A DNA stretch of 64,000 bases from Flavobacterium sp. MC2016-06 (GCF_009711165.2 NZ_WMID02000013.1:91729-155728), one strand, 5' to 3'; counted from the stretch's first letter, positions 32,501 to 42,160 are shown. Notes: generated by a model not told the origin, from the letters alone. Numbers and translations are program-made.

Positions 32501-34102
32501 TTACCAACCTGGATTTTGTGAAATAGTACCATTTGAAAGCACTATTTGAGATTGCGGTAATGGGAACCAGCCTAAAGTTTCTGTTCTAAAAGTCACATTA
32601 AACTGAGAATCTGTATTGGTATTGTCAATTTGAGCTTTCGTTTCAGCCATACCTTGTCTGATTAAATCGAAATAACGTAATCCTTCAAGAGCTAATTCTA
32701 ATTGACGCTCTTTCATGATTGCTACTTTATTAAAATTAGCTGTTGTAAGTCTGTGATTTGCATCTTTAAATGCTCTATCACGAACTTGATTGATATCTGC
32801 TAATGCTAAACCAGGGTTGCTGTCTAAATTCAATTCGGCAGCCATTAGTAATACATCTGCATAACGAATAACGGCGTAATCTTGGTAGTTATCGATTTGG
32901 AAATTTCCTCCGTTTGCTTCTACAATACTTGTTCCTGCATCATTGTTTATCGGACAGAATTTTTTCCAAGAATATCCTGTGTATTGACGCTGCTCTCTTG
33001 CTTCTGCATCAAAATTTAAAGGCTGGCCTTTGTAAGTCTCATTTTTCAAATCGATAATAGTTGCATCTCTACGTGTATCTCCTGGATCATACGCTTGGTA
33101 TAATTTAGGGTTAACTGTTGCGCCGCCCCATCCTGTTGCATAAGGTCCAATTGCGCCACCACGAGGTGCAATATCTACTTGAAAACGATTTCCTTCATTT
33201 AAATTCCAATCACCTTTTCCTGAACCGTTAAAACGAACTGCCCAAACCATTTCTGTATTGTCTTCTCCAGCAAATTTATCGAAAGAAGCTGCAAGCCAAA
33301 GATTAGCAAAATCAGCAACCAATCCGTGTCCGCTATTCGTTACTACATCATTTATGTAAGCAGTCGCCTGAGCTTTAGTTACTACACCAGCCATATCTGT
33401 CTTTTTGTAATAATCGGTATAAAACAAAAAGGTTCTTGCTAAATAAGCTTCTGCAGCCCATTTTGTGATACGTCCGTAATTTGCATTTCCGGTTTGAGAG
33501 TAATTATCATTGCTTAAATTATCTGAAGCAAATTTTAAATCATTAGCGATTAAAGCATACGTTACCTCAGCAGATTGTCTTGGCAGTTGAAATTCGCTTG
33601 CAGAAATTGTATGATCTAAAGGCACGATATCTCCAAACATTTTAGCAGCCATAAAATGAAAATGTGCTCTTAAAAAACGAGCTTCTGCTTCATATCTAGT
33701 TTTTAGTGCTGTATCAGTTCCCCAGTTTACTTGATCTAAATGTTCTAATAAAATGTTGGCTCTGTAAATTCCTAAGTATGCATATTTCCATACATCAGCA
33801 TTCATTTCTTTATTCGAAACAAATAAAAATCTGTCCCATTCAATATCTGTCTGCGCATCGGCAATACCGTATCCTCCAAAACAATCATCAGAAGCCTGCT
33901 CACTAATTAACAAAGGTCCTCCGTAAGCTTCGCGCTGCAATACATCATAAACAGCAACTAATCCTGAATAAGCATCGGCTGGTGTTTTATAAAAATTCTC
34001 TTCAACCTTAGTAGTTGAAGGTTCTGTATCTAGAAAATCATTTGAACATGCTCCTAAAACAAACAAGCTTGAAAGAGCAAATAATTTTATATAAGTTTTC
34101 AT
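32501..34102 (-). CDS. susD-like: SusD/RagB-family glycan-binding lipoprotein
   Basis: The ATG at 34102 gives 533 residues with a lipoprotein signal (Cys19, then SNDFLDTEPSTT, the standard SusD start). TPR-like helices (FYKTPADAYSGLVAVYDVLQ, YLGIYRANILLEHLDQVNW, ARFLRAHFHFMAAKMFGDI) and the C-terminal MKERQLELALEGLRYFDLIRQG and GWFPLPQSQIVLSNGTISQNPGW are family hallmarks. SusD proteins form the lid of the SusC transporter at the cell surface and trap glycan. The gap to SusC is 12 bases, so they are co-transcribed. A TTG three codons earlier is not needed as start. Confidence 0.97.
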   Translation of the reverse strand: MKTYIKLFALSSLFVLGACSNDFLDTEPSTTKVEENFYKTPADAYSGLVAVYDVLQREAYGGPLLISEQASDDCFGGYGIADAQTDIEWDRFLFVSNKEMNADVWKYAYLGIYRANILLEHLDQVNWGTDTALKTRYEAEARFLRAHFHFMAAKMFGDIVPLDHTISASEFQLPRQSAEVTYALIANDLKFASDNLSNDNYSQTGNANYGRITKWAAEAYLARTFLFYTDYYKKTDMAGVVTKAQATAYINDVVTNSGHGLVADFANLWLAASFDKFAGEDNTEMVWAVRFNGSGKGDWNLNEGNRFQVDIAPRGGAIGPYATGWGGATVNPKLYQAYDPGDTRRDATIIDLKNETYKGQPLNFDAEAREQRQYTGYSWKKFCPINNDAGTSIVEANGGNFQIDNYQDYAVIRYADVLLMAAELNLDSNPGLALADINQVRDRAFKDANHRLTTANFNKVAIMKERQLELALEGLRYFDLIRQGMAETKAQIDNTNTDSQFNVTFRTETLGWFPLPQSQIVLSNGTISQNPGW

Positions 34103-34114
34103 CGTTTTCAAAAT

Positions 34115-37100
34115 TTAAAAGTTAACATTAAGCCCCATCATGTACGTTCTTGGCTGTGGATAATATCCAACATCAATTCCTTTAGCCCAAGTTTGATTTA
34201 CGTTTCCGAAACCAACTTCAGGGTCCATACCTTGGTATTTTGTAAAAGTGAATAAGTTATTAGCCGCAACATACAATCTGAATTTGCTGAAGAAATTCAA
34301 CTTATCAGTTAGTTTTACTAAATCACAACCCAAAGTAGCATTCTTAATTCTGTAGAAATCTGCATTTTGAACATATAAATCAGAGAATTTCGTGTAGTTT
34401 CCATTTGTATCTGTTCCGTAAGTAACTCTTGGAACACTGTTAGAACTTCCTTCTGTTGTCCATCTGTTCAAAACATCTGTAGTATTATTCGTATAACCAC
34501 GAGTTGGATCATGAACTGCAAAAACATTCTGGCTTCCTGCAACTCCATAAGTATTAACTGTTAAGTCAAACGCTTTGTATGATAAATCGAAATTTAAACC
34601 ATAAGTAAAATCAGGATTTGGATCTCCAATTTTAGTTTTATCATTTGCATCAATTTTTCCGTCTCCATTTAAATCTACAAAACGTACATCTCCTGGCACT
34701 GCACTAGGCTGTACACCTGCTGCTACTTCTGATGCATTTTGAAAAATACCTGCTGTTTTTAATCCGTAGAAATAACCAATCGGTTTTCCTACTTCAACAC
34801 GGTTTAACTCATCTGATCCTTGAAATAATAAATTAGGATCTCCGTGAATAATACCTTCACTGTTGGCAACTCTTAATACTTTGTTTTCGTTATGTGAAAC
34901 GTTTGCGTTTACAGAAAAATTCCAATCTTTTCCGAATTTAGTATGATAAGCTACAGCAAATTCAACTCCTTTGTTTTGAATGTCTCCTCCGTTAATGTAA
35001 GGTGCTGTTGCTCCTGCATAAACTGGAATAGAAGCTAAAACTAACCAGTCTTTTGTCTTTTTATCGTAGTAATCAAATGTTACTGAAAAGTTGGTGAACA
35101 AAGTAGCATCAAAACCAAAATCTAATTGTTCTGATGTTTCCCATTTTAAATCTGGGTTAGAAAGCTGGTCTGGACTTGCACCTGTTTGAAGCGTTTCTGT
35201 TCCTGTTCCAAAATGGTAGTTTTTGTTGTATGAACTAATGGTTGACATATAAGAGAATGCAGGAATTTGGTCGTTACCATTTTGTCCCCAGCTTGCTCTT
35301 AATTTCAAACTATTTAAAACTTTATTTTCTTTAAAGAAACCTTCTTTATCAACATTCCAACCTGCAGAAACTGATGGAAAATAACCGTATCTGTTTGCAG
35401 AAGCGAAGTTTGATGAACCGTCTCTTCTTAAAGTAGCTGTAAATAAATATTTGTTGTTAAAGTCATACAATAAACGACCGAAGTAAGATTGAATACCGTA
35501 ATCTGCACGGTTTCCTTTTACTGTGTTTGATGTTTGATCTGTAGCATTGCTTAAGTAAGCATGAGCAAAATCATCAAATGTTAGATTTTTACCTGTAGCT
35601 TCCATATAGTCTGAAGTATTCTTTTTGGCAGAAGTACCTAATAAAACATCAAAATTATGAGATCCGTTTATAGTCGCTTTGTATTGTAATGTGTTTTCAA
35701 AAATCCATCCTAAAGATTTAGTTGAATTTTGTGTAACGCTAGAAACAGTGTTATTATCGTTTGAAGACAATGAATAAACTGGTTTGAAAGAACGGTAATT
35801 TCCGTCTGTCATATCAACACCAAAACTTGTTCTGTACGTAAAATTTTTGAAGAACTTTAATTCAGCAAAAATGTTTCCTACATAACGGTTAGATTTAGTT
35901 TCATTGAAGTTATTATAGTATAATGATCCAACTGGATTGCTGATATCTGCCGAAATAGCAGAGTGAGCAAAACCTCCATTAGCATCATAAGTAGGATCAA
36001 TTGGCGCAGCATTTAAGAAGCTTCTAATAGCATTGCTGTAAATTCCTTGATCTGCAACTCCCGAACTTTTAACATTTGCGAATGTAAAATTTTCTCCAAT
36101 TTTCAAATGATTTTCTATAACCTCTGAAGTTGAATTTACATTGAATGTAACACGGTCGTATTGTGATTGTCCTGTTGCACCGCCAATCATACCTTCTTGT
36201 CCATAATAAGACAATCCAGTAGCAATTGTAGATTTTTTATCACCGCCAGTAATCATAAGCGAGTGATTTTGTTTTACTGCACCATCTTTAAACAAATCAT
36301 CCTGCCAGTCATGGTTTGGAAATGCAGCGATTTGTGCTTGTGTATACAATGGTGTAAAACCAGAGTTTACACGAGCTTCATTCATGATAGTAGTATATTC
36401 TTGAGTGTTCAATAAATCTAGTTTTTTAGCTAATTGCTGAAAACCTGTATAACTATTTAATGACACATTCATTTTTCCATCTTTTCCTTTTTTAGTCGTT
36501 ACCAAGATAACTCCATTTGCCGCTCTAGCTCCGTAGATAGATCCTGCAGAAGCATCTTTTAAAACGTCAATTCTTTCAATAGAAGAAGGATCAAGATATC
36601 CAATTCCGTTATCAACAACAACACCATCAACAACATAAAGCGGTGTACTGTTTCCAGCTGTACCAACTCCACGAATGTTTACTGCCATTCCAGCACCAGG
36701 CTGTCCAGAAGTTGAAGTAACATTTACTCCAGACGCCTGACCTTGTAAAGCATTTACAACATCTAGAGACGCAACTTGCTGAATATCTTTTCCTGAAACT
36801 AATGAAGTTGCAGCTGTATTGACCTTTTTCTTTTGTGTACCGTAACCGATAACTACAATTTCTTTAAGTTCGGCAGTTTCTGCCTGCAATGTAACGTTTA
36901 TTGTTTTTTGAGTTCCTACGGTGATTTTTTGTGTTTTATAGCCCATAAAGCTGAACACAAGTACATCACCAGTTTTTGCTTCAATTTTGTATAGTCCATC
37001 AAAATCTGTTGCTGTACTTGTTTTTGTTCCTTCTACAAGAACTGTAGCTCCGGGAACACCCATGTTATCGTCTGCCGACGTTACGTTTCCGCTTACAGCT

Positions 37101-37204
37101 CTAGACTGCTCCTGGGCAAAACTAGACTGCATCATAAATACGCTAAGCAACAGCGCCATACAAAATGGAAGCATTGTTGTTTTAATACAATATTTGCTTT
37201 TCAT
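34115..37204 (-). CDS. susC-like: SusC/RagA-family TonB-linked outer-membrane transporter
   Basis: This 1029-residue protein has a signal peptide ending SFAQ (about 30). It has a carboxypeptidase-regulatory-like domain (AVSGNVTSADDNMGVPGATV to about 110), the SusC signature ELKEIVVIGYGTQKKK (about 115), a plug (VNIRGVGTAGNSTPLYVVDGVVV, ASAGSIYGARAANGVILVTTKKG) and a long barrel ending in MMGLNVNF. It imports oligosaccharides of the locus substrate with energy from TonB. It is the first gene of the PUL transcript; its candidate promoter at 37481-37512 implies a leader of about 270 bases. Confidence 0.97.
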   Translation of the reverse strand: MKSKYCIKTTMLPFCMALLLSVFMMQSSFAQEQSRAVSGNVTSADDNMGVPGATVLVEGTKTSTATDFDGLYKIEAKTGDVLVFSFMGYKTQKITVGTQKTINVTLQAETAELKEIVVIGYGTQKKKVNTAATSLVSGKDIQQVASLDVVNALQGQASGVNVTSTSGQPGAGMAVNIRGVGTAGNSTPLYVVDGVVVDNGIGYLDPSSIERIDVLKDASAGSIYGARAANGVILVTTKKGKDGKMNVSLNSYTGFQQLAKKLDLLNTQEYTTIMNEARVNSGFTPLYTQAQIAAFPNHDWQDDLFKDGAVKQNHSLMITGGDKKSTIATGLSYYGQEGMIGGATGQSQYDRVTFNVNSTSEVIENHLKIGENFTFANVKSSGVADQGIYSNAIRSFLNAAPIDPTYDANGGFAHSAISADISNPVGSLYYNNFNETKSNRYVGNIFAELKFFKNFTYRTSFGVDMTDGNYRSFKPVYSLSSNDNNTVSSVTQNSTKSLGWIFENTLQYKATINGSHNFDVLLGTSAKKNTSDYMEATGKNLTFDDFAHAYLSNATDQTSNTVKGNRADYGIQSYFGRLLYDFNNKYLFTATLRRDGSSNFASANRYGYFPSVSAGWNVDKEGFFKENKVLNSLKLRASWGQNGNDQIPAFSYMSTISSYNKNYHFGTGTETLQTGASPDQLSNPDLKWETSEQLDFGFDATLFTNFSVTFDYYDKKTKDWLVLASIPVYAGATAPYINGGDIQNKGVEFAVAYHTKFGKDWNFSVNANVSHNENKVLRVANSEGIIHGDPNLLFQGSDELNRVEVGKPIGYFYGLKTAGIFQNASEVAAGVQPSAVPGDVRFVDLNGDGKIDANDKTKIGDPNPDFTYGLNFDLSYKAFDLTVNTYGVAGSQNVFAVHDPTRGYTNNTTDVLNRWTTEGSSNSVPRVTYGTDTNGNYTKFSDLYVQNADFYRIKNATLGCDLVKLTDKLNFFSKFRLYVAANNLFTFTKYQGMDPEVGFGNVNQTWAKGIDVGYYPQPRTYMMGLNVNF

Positions 37205-37397
37205 AATAATTAAGAGTTGGTTAAATTTATTGTTAGTATTTTTTCAATCGATTGAGTAAAATTGAAAATAAATTATTCGAATGGTATCGATCTGCCTTTA
37301 AGAGGTTTCGGTTCACTTCTTTTAAGCACTGCCAGATTATTTTCGTCAGCAGAAAATTTTATTAAAGAGCTTATTAATTCAATTCCTAAAAAAAACA

Positions 37398-37428
37398 TTT
37401 GCAGTATATTAAGTTAGTTGTAATTTTG
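37398..37428 (+). promoter_or_regulatory. Promoter toward the Nudix-fold regulators
   Basis: TTTG at 37398-37401, a 19-base spacer and TAATTTTG at 37421-37428 form a perfect Bacteroidota consensus on the plus strand. Transcription would start near 37435 and run about 350 bases before the regulator ATG. The rest of the 37205-37787 gap is AT-rich without a gene. Confidence 0.6.
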
Positions 37429-37443
37429 TCCTCTTAAAACTTA

Positions 37444-37480
37444 TAGTCAAATTGAACTTATCTTATGGTTAATTTGACTA
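37444..37480. promoter_or_regulatory. Candidate operator: 10-bp perfect inverted repeat
   Basis: TAGTCAAATT (37444-37453) and AATTTGACTA (37471-37480) are exact inverted repeats separated by 17 bases, a layout suited to two half-sites 27 bases apart. They sit between the two face-to-face candidate promoters of the regulator and SusC transcripts. Binding by the adjacent Nudix-fold regulators is an inference. Confidence 0.6.
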
Positions 37481-37512
37481 CAAGTGTAAAACATTTTTTC
37501 TATATTAACAAA
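37481..37512 (-). promoter_or_regulatory. Candidate SusC promoter
   Basis: Read on the minus strand, TTTG (37512-37509), a 20-base spacer and TACACTTG (37488-37481) match the consensus with one mismatch in the -7 element. The start point would fall inside the inverted repeat at 37444-37480. Confidence 0.45.
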
Positions 37513-37787
37513 ATATTAGGGTTAATTTTTTTCAATTCTGATATTTAAATAATCATTATTATTAATACTGCAAAATCTGAGTTGAAATTGAAATAAAAAA
37601 TATCAAAAAAATAACGAATTATGAATTTGACAATCAGCTGTTTAAGAATATATTTTAAAAACCAGGTTTTTTAAACAAAATCCAAACTGTTGATTATCAA
37701 AAAATTGATTCGTTAAAAAAAATATAAAGCTTTTATAAAGGCAACTATTCATTTAATTTATTTAATTTGTCAAAATTTATATCAAAT

Positions 37788-38504
37788 ATGATCGGAAATG
37801 AAGATGAAGTGTCCACTGCAAAAAGTGAACAAAGTGCAATGAATGCAATCACGATTGACTGCGTTATATTTGGTTTCGACAAAGGAAGTCTGGAAGTACT
37901 TTTAGTGCAGCACGGAGAAGGTATCAGTAAAGGAAAATGGGCGCTTCCAGGAGGATGGATATATAAAAAAGAAAGTACTGATAATGCTGCTCATCGCTTA
38001 TTAAATGAGCTTACAGGTCTTGATAATATTTACTTAGAGCAATTGAAAGCTTTTGGTGATCCTGATCGTTTCCCCCTCCGACGTGTTATAACTATTGGAT
38101 ATTATGCTTTGGTAAAACGAGAAGATTATAATATTAAAGCAGGTTTTACTGCTTCTGATGCAAAATGGTATAAAATAAACAGTATTCCAGATTTAATTTA
38201 TGATCATAACGAAATCCTGTCCTACAGTTTACAACATCTCCGCAATAGAGTTCGTCAGGCACCCATTGGATTTAATCTTTTACCCGAAAAATTTACTTTG
38301 TTACAATTGATGCATTTATACGAAGAGGTTTTAGGTATTGAAATGGACAAATCTAATTTTAGACGAAAAATTCTGCACATGAAACTATTAGTGGTTTTAG
38401 ACGAAAAACAACAAGATGTTTCGCATAGAGCTGCAAAGCTTTACAAATTTGATCCAGAAATTTATCAGAAACTCACCGAAAAAGGATTCAATTTTGAATT
38501 TTAA
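37788..38504 (+). CDS. Nudix-fold winged-helix transcriptional regulator, NrtR/AraR-like (first copy)
   Basis: The ATG at 37788 gives 238 residues. The N-terminal domain is a Nudix fold (IDCVIFGFDKGSLEVLLVQHGEG), but its Nudix box reads GGWIYKKES...RLLNELTGL. The RExxEE catalytic glutamates are largely replaced, so it should bind but not hydrolyse a ligand. The C-terminal domain (about 150-238: LPEKFTLLQLMHLYEEVLG, DKSNFRRKILHMKLL) is the winged helix of NrtR-type regulators. In Bacteroides, AraR, an arabinose-responsive regulator, has this architecture (established). Its position opposite SusC suggests control of this PUL by a sugar released by its enzymes. Confidence 0.88.
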   Translation: MIGNEDEVSTAKSEQSAMNAITIDCVIFGFDKGSLEVLLVQHGEGISKGKWALPGGWIYKKESTDNAAHRLLNELTGLDNIYLEQLKAFGDPDRFPLRRVITIGYYALVKREDYNIKAGFTASDAKWYKINSIPDLIYDHNEILSYSLQHLRNRVRQAPIGFNLLPEKFTLLQLMHLYEEVLGIEMDKSNFRRKILHMKLLVVLDEKQQDVSHRAAKLYKFDPEIYQKLTEKGFNFEF

Positions 38505-38546
38505 AAACAATAAAACCATTTTTATACCCAGAAATACTTTCAAAAA

Positions 38547-39248
38547 TTGACAGCAGCAACTACAGACATCAACAAACCAGCCATAGAAGGAATTACTATT
38601 GACTGTGTTATATTTGGATTTAACAAGGAGAGTCTTGAAGTCCTTTTGGTACAACATGCGCAAGGCGAAAGTATTGGTCAATGGGGACTTTTAGGAGGTT
38701 GGTTAAAAAAAGAAGAGAGTGCTGATGATGCCGCACAGCGAATTTTAAAAGAACTTACGGGTCTTGAAAACATTTATCTAGAGCAGCTAAAGGCTTTTAC
38801 AGATCCTAAACGTGTTTTGGAAAGAAGGGTTGTTACAATTGGTTATTATACTTTGGTAAACCGCGAAGATTACAACATCAAAGCGAGTTTAACGGTAAGA
38901 GAAGCAAAATGGTATAAAATTAATGATGTTCCGAATTTAATTTTTGACCATTCTGAAATTTTTAATTTCAGTTTAATGCAATTGCAAAACAGAGTCCGTC
39001 AGGCTCCTATTGGTTTTAATCTTCTTCCAGAAAAATTTACCTTACTGCAATTAATGCATCTATATGAGGAAATTCTCGGAATCGAATTGGACAAATCTAA
39101 TTTCCGCAGAAAAATTCTGCACATGAAATTACTTGTTGCTCTTGACGAAAAGCAACAAGATGTTTCGCACAGAGCAGCAAAACTCTACAAATTTGATGAT
39201 GAAATTTACAAGAAACTGACCGAAAAAGGATTTAATTTTGAGTTTTAA
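38547..39248 (+). CDS. Nudix-fold winged-helix transcriptional regulator, NrtR/AraR-like (second copy)
   Basis: This 233-residue paralogue of the preceding gene lies 42 bases after it. No ATG exists between the upstream in-frame stop (38511) and the conserved Nudix start, so translation probably begins at TTG 38547. The Nudix box is again non-catalytic (GGWLKKEES...RILKELTGL). The last 90 residues, with the winged helix, are nearly identical to the first copy (RVRQAPIGFNLLPEKF, SNFRRKILHMKLLV), while the ligand domain differs more. This suggests one DNA site read by two sensors, perhaps as a heterodimer. It is followed by lepA, which has its own promoter candidate. Confidence 0.85.
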   Translation: MTAATTDINKPAIEGITIDCVIFGFNKESLEVLLVQHAQGESIGQWGLLGGWLKKEESADDAAQRILKELTGLENIYLEQLKAFTDPKRVLERRVVTIGYYTLVNREDYNIKASLTVREAKWYKINDVPNLIFDHSEIFNFSLMQLQNRVRQAPIGFNLLPEKFTLLQLMHLYEEILGIELDKSNFRRKILHMKLLVALDEKQQDVSHRAAKLYKFDDEIYKKLTEKGFNFEF

Positions 39249-39314
39249 TACACTTTTTAAATTTCATAATTCAACTATCAAACGTCTTCGATTCCAGAAT
39301 CCAAAACTTTGCGC

Positions 39315-39322
39315 TATCTTTG
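39315..39322 (+). promoter_or_regulatory. Candidate -7 element for lepA
   Basis: TATCTTTG matches TAnnTTTG, 90 bases before the lepA start. There is no clear -33 TTTG at the right distance. Confidence 0.4.
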
Positions 39323-39411
39323 CGCATTAATAACATCCTTTAAGACAATTGATCTAGGCTTATTATTACCCAAAAATTACTTAAACTCGTTTAGAGAATT
39401 GATATATTAAA

Positions 39412-41208
39412 ATGAAGAAGATACGTAACTTTTGCATCATTGCACACATTGACCACGGTAAAAGTACTCTAGCTGATAGATTACTTGGTGCCACACAAAC
39501 TGTAACAGCTCGTGAAGAAAAAGCACAATTGCTTGACAACATGGACCTGGAACGTGAGCGTGGTATTACTATTAAGAGTCATGCCATTCAGATGGAATAT
39601 ACTTATAAGGGTGAAGAATATATTTTAAATTTAATTGACACTCCTGGTCACGTTGACTTTTCATACGAGGTTTCCCGTTCTATTGCTGCCTGCGAAGGTG
39701 CGCTTTTAATTGTAGATGCTGCACAAAGTATACAAGCACAAACGATTTCAAACTTATATTTAGCTTTAGAGAATGACTTGGAAATTATTCCGGTTTTAAA
39801 TAAAGTAGATTTACCAAGCGCTAATCCAGAAGAAGTTAGTGATGATATTATTGATTTACTTGGATGTAAATTGGAAGATATTATTCATGCTTCTGGAAAA
39901 ACTGGTTTTGGTGTTGAAAATATTTTAGCAGCAATTATCGAAAAAATTCCAGCTCCAAAAGGAAATGTAGATGAACCGTTGCAAGCTTTGATTTTTGATT
40001 CACATTATAATCCGTTTCGTGGAATCGAAGTAATTTTTAGAGTTGTTAATGGTGAAATTAGAAAAGGGCAGAAAATTAAATTCATGGCGACTGGCAATGA
40101 ATATTTTGCTGATGAAGTTGGAACTTTAAAACTAAATCAAGTTCCAAAAAATGTGATTTCTACAGGTGATGTTGGTTATTTAATTTCTGGAATTAAAGAA
40201 GCTAAAGAGGTAAAAGTTGGAGATACTTTGACTGATGCCAAAACGCCTACTACTAATATGATTACTGGTTTTGAGGATGTAAAACCAATGGTATTTGCCG
40301 GAATTTATCCTGTTGATACTGAAGATTATGAAGATTTGCGTTCTTCTATGGAGAAATTGCAATTGAATGATGCTTCTTTGGTATTTACTCCAGAAAGTTC
40401 TGCTGCTTTAGGTTTTGGTTTCCGTTGTGGATTCTTAGGAATGCTTCACATGGAAATTATTCAAGAACGTTTAGAGCGTGAGTTTGATATGACTGTAATC
40501 ACTACAGTTCCTAACGTTTCGTATTTGGCTTACAGTAAAAAAGAACCAGATACTCCGTTTGTTGTAAATAATCCTTCTGACTTACCTGAACCATCTCGTT
40601 TGGATAGAGTTGAAGAACCTTATATTAAAGCAACTATTATTACTAAATCTGACTTTGTTGGAAACGTAATGAGTTTATGTATTGAAAAACGTGGGCAAAT
40701 TACCAATCAAACGTATTTGACAACTGAACGTGTTGAATTGAACTTTGATATGCCTTTGGCTGAGATTGTATTCGATTTTTATGATCGTTTAAAAACGGTT
40801 TCTAAAGGTTATGCTTCTTTTGATTACTCTCCTATTGGAATGAGAACTTCAAAATTGGTAAAACTTGACGTTCTTTTGAACGCTCAAACGGTTGATGCAC
40901 TTTCTGCTTTGATTCACGAAGACAACGCATACAACATTGGTAAAAAAATGACCGAAAAATTACGTGAGTTAATCCCAAGACAACAATTTGATATTCCGAT
41001 TCAAGCCGCAATTGGAGCAAAAATTATTGCTCGTGAAACGATTAAAGCACTTCGTAAAGACGTTACCGCAAAATGTTATGGTGGAGATATTTCGCGTAAG
41101 CGTAAATTGCTGGAAAAACAGAAAAAAGGTAAAAAACGTATGAGACAAGTAGGAAACGTTGAGATTCCTCAAGAAGCTTTTATGGCAGTACTTAAATTGA
41201 ATGATTAG
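39412..41208 (+). CDS. lepA: Elongation factor 4 (LepA), translational GTPase
   Basis: This 598-residue protein has the full LepA length. The G domain shows G1 [10 protein letters not shown] (residues 10-19), RGITIKS (G2), DTPGH (G3, about 76), NKVDLPSA (G4, about 130). The LepA-specific C-terminal domain ends with [28 protein letters not shown]. LepA acts on stalled or mistranslocated ribosomes and in ribosome assembly. It is monocistronic, closed by the terminator at 41248-41278. Confidence 0.98.
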   Translation: MKKIRNFCIIAHIDHGKSTLADRLLGATQTVTAREEKAQLLDNMDLERERGITIKSHAIQMEYTYKGEEYILNLIDTPGHVDFSYEVSRSIAACEGALLIVDAAQSIQAQTISNLYLALENDLEIIPVLNKVDLPSANPEEVSDDIIDLLGCKLEDIIHASGKTGFGVENILAAIIEKIPAPKGNVDEPLQALIFDSHYNPFRGIEVIFRVVNGEIRKGQKIKFMATGNEYFADEVGTLKLNQVPKNVISTGDVGYLISGIKEAKEVKVGDTLTDAKTPTTNMITGFEDVKPMVFAGIYPVDTEDYEDLRSSMEKLQLNDASLVFTPESSAALGFGFRCGFLGMLHMEIIQERLEREFDMTVITTVPNVSYLAYSKKEPDTPFVVNNPSDLPEPSRLDRVEEPYIKATIITKSDFVGNVMSLCIEKRGQITNQTYLTTERVELNFDMPLAEIVFDFYDRLKTVSKGYASFDYSPIGMRTSKLVKLDVLLNAQTVDALSALIHEDNAYNIGKKMTEKLRELIPRQQFDIPIQAAIGAKIIARETIKALRKDVTAKCYGGDISRKRKLLEKQKKGKKRMRQVGNVEIPQEAFMAVLKLND

Positions 41209-41247
41209 TTTTTAGAATAAAGAAAACAGAGAATAGAATATAAATTG

Positions 41248-41278
41248 ACCCTGATAACCTTCGTTATCAGGGTTTTTT
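41248..41278 (+). terminator. Intrinsic terminator of lepA
   Basis: CCCTGATAAC (41249-41258) pairs perfectly with GTTATCAGGG (41263-41272) around a CTTC loop, followed by six T bases. Confidence 0.92.
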
Positions 41279-41454
41279 ATTTTAAATTCTGATTACTAGT
41301 GCTGCTATCGCTTTTTATTTAAAAAGAGTTCTAATTATTTAGGCAAATCTTTTTATAATTAATTTTAACAAAATAAATCTTTCTTTTTATAATAAATATT
41401 GTAAGTTTTTATTTACTTTTATATTTTAAAAATATAAGTAATTAAAGAATTATT

Positions 41455-42081
41455 ATGAAAACAAAATTAATGGCTCTTGCCGCATTTTTTACATTTTGCA
41501 TTGCCTCTGCGCAGCAACAAATAGTTGATCAAGAATTAAACTCTGCAAAAGGAGTACAATTTCAAAAAGGTGATATGTTTATTGAAGGTTCTCTTAAAAT
41601 AAGCACTGCAAGCAACACTGATTATTTTGCTTTTACGCCAAAATTTGGATATTTACTAAATGACAAGTTTGCAATAGGAGCAAATTTGAATTTTGGAAAC
41701 GAAAAAGATAAAGGAGCAGAAGCAGGAAAAGATGTAAAATCTACTGTGTTTGGAGCTGGTGGTTTTGCTAGATATTATTTTTTACATTTAGACTCAAAAC
41801 GTTTTAAAGCTTATACTGAAGCTGGATTAGGATTTGGACGTAATACCAAAAAATCTCCAACAATAGATGAAACTAACAATAGTATAACTGCTAATATTGC
41901 AGTAGGCCTAAATTACTTTATTACAAAAAATATCGCTGCTACTTTTACTTTAGCTAATGTTTTATCATACAATAGCGTTTCTCCAGAAGATGGAAGCTCT
42001 TCAAACACATTTGAGCTAAACCTTAACTTGTTTGAAAATATTTTTGCTCAGCCACAATTTGGATTACTTTACAAATTCTAG
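41455..42081 (+). CDS. Outer-membrane beta-barrel protein, paralogue A
   Basis: This 208-residue protein has a signal peptide (about 1-19, ending ASAQ) and strongly amphipathic strands (YFAFTPKFGYLLNDKFAIGANLNFG, FRYYF-type pairs, FGLLYKF end). It is typical of small 8-stranded porin-like or OmpA/OmpX-like barrels of Bacteroidota. No enzymatic or binding motif is recognised. It is followed by its own terminator and then a paralogue with the same order of strands. Confidence 0.85.
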   Translation: MKTKLMALAAFFTFCIASAQQQIVDQELNSAKGVQFQKGDMFIEGSLKISTASNTDYFAFTPKFGYLLNDKFAIGANLNFGNEKDKGAEAGKDVKSTVFGAGGFARYYFLHLDSKRFKAYTEAGLGFGRNTKKSPTIDETNNSITANIAVGLNYFITKNIAATFTLANVLSYNSVSPEDGSSSNTFELNLNLFENIFAQPQFGLLYKF

Positions 42082-42129
42082 ATTTCATATAAAATATCCA
42101 AAAAACTATTTAACACTTTTTGGAATATA

Positions 42130-42160
42130 AAACCTGATAACGAAAGTTGTCGGGTTTTTT
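42130..42160 (+). terminator. Intrinsic terminator after barrel paralogue A
   Basis: AACCTGATAAC pairs with GTTGTCGGGTT through G-U pairs around a GAAA loop, followed by six T bases. Confidence 0.85.

Noticed and set aside
34103..34111. Upstream TTG start for SusD
   Set aside because: An ATG three codons later gives a standard lipoprotein signal, so the TTG is not needed.
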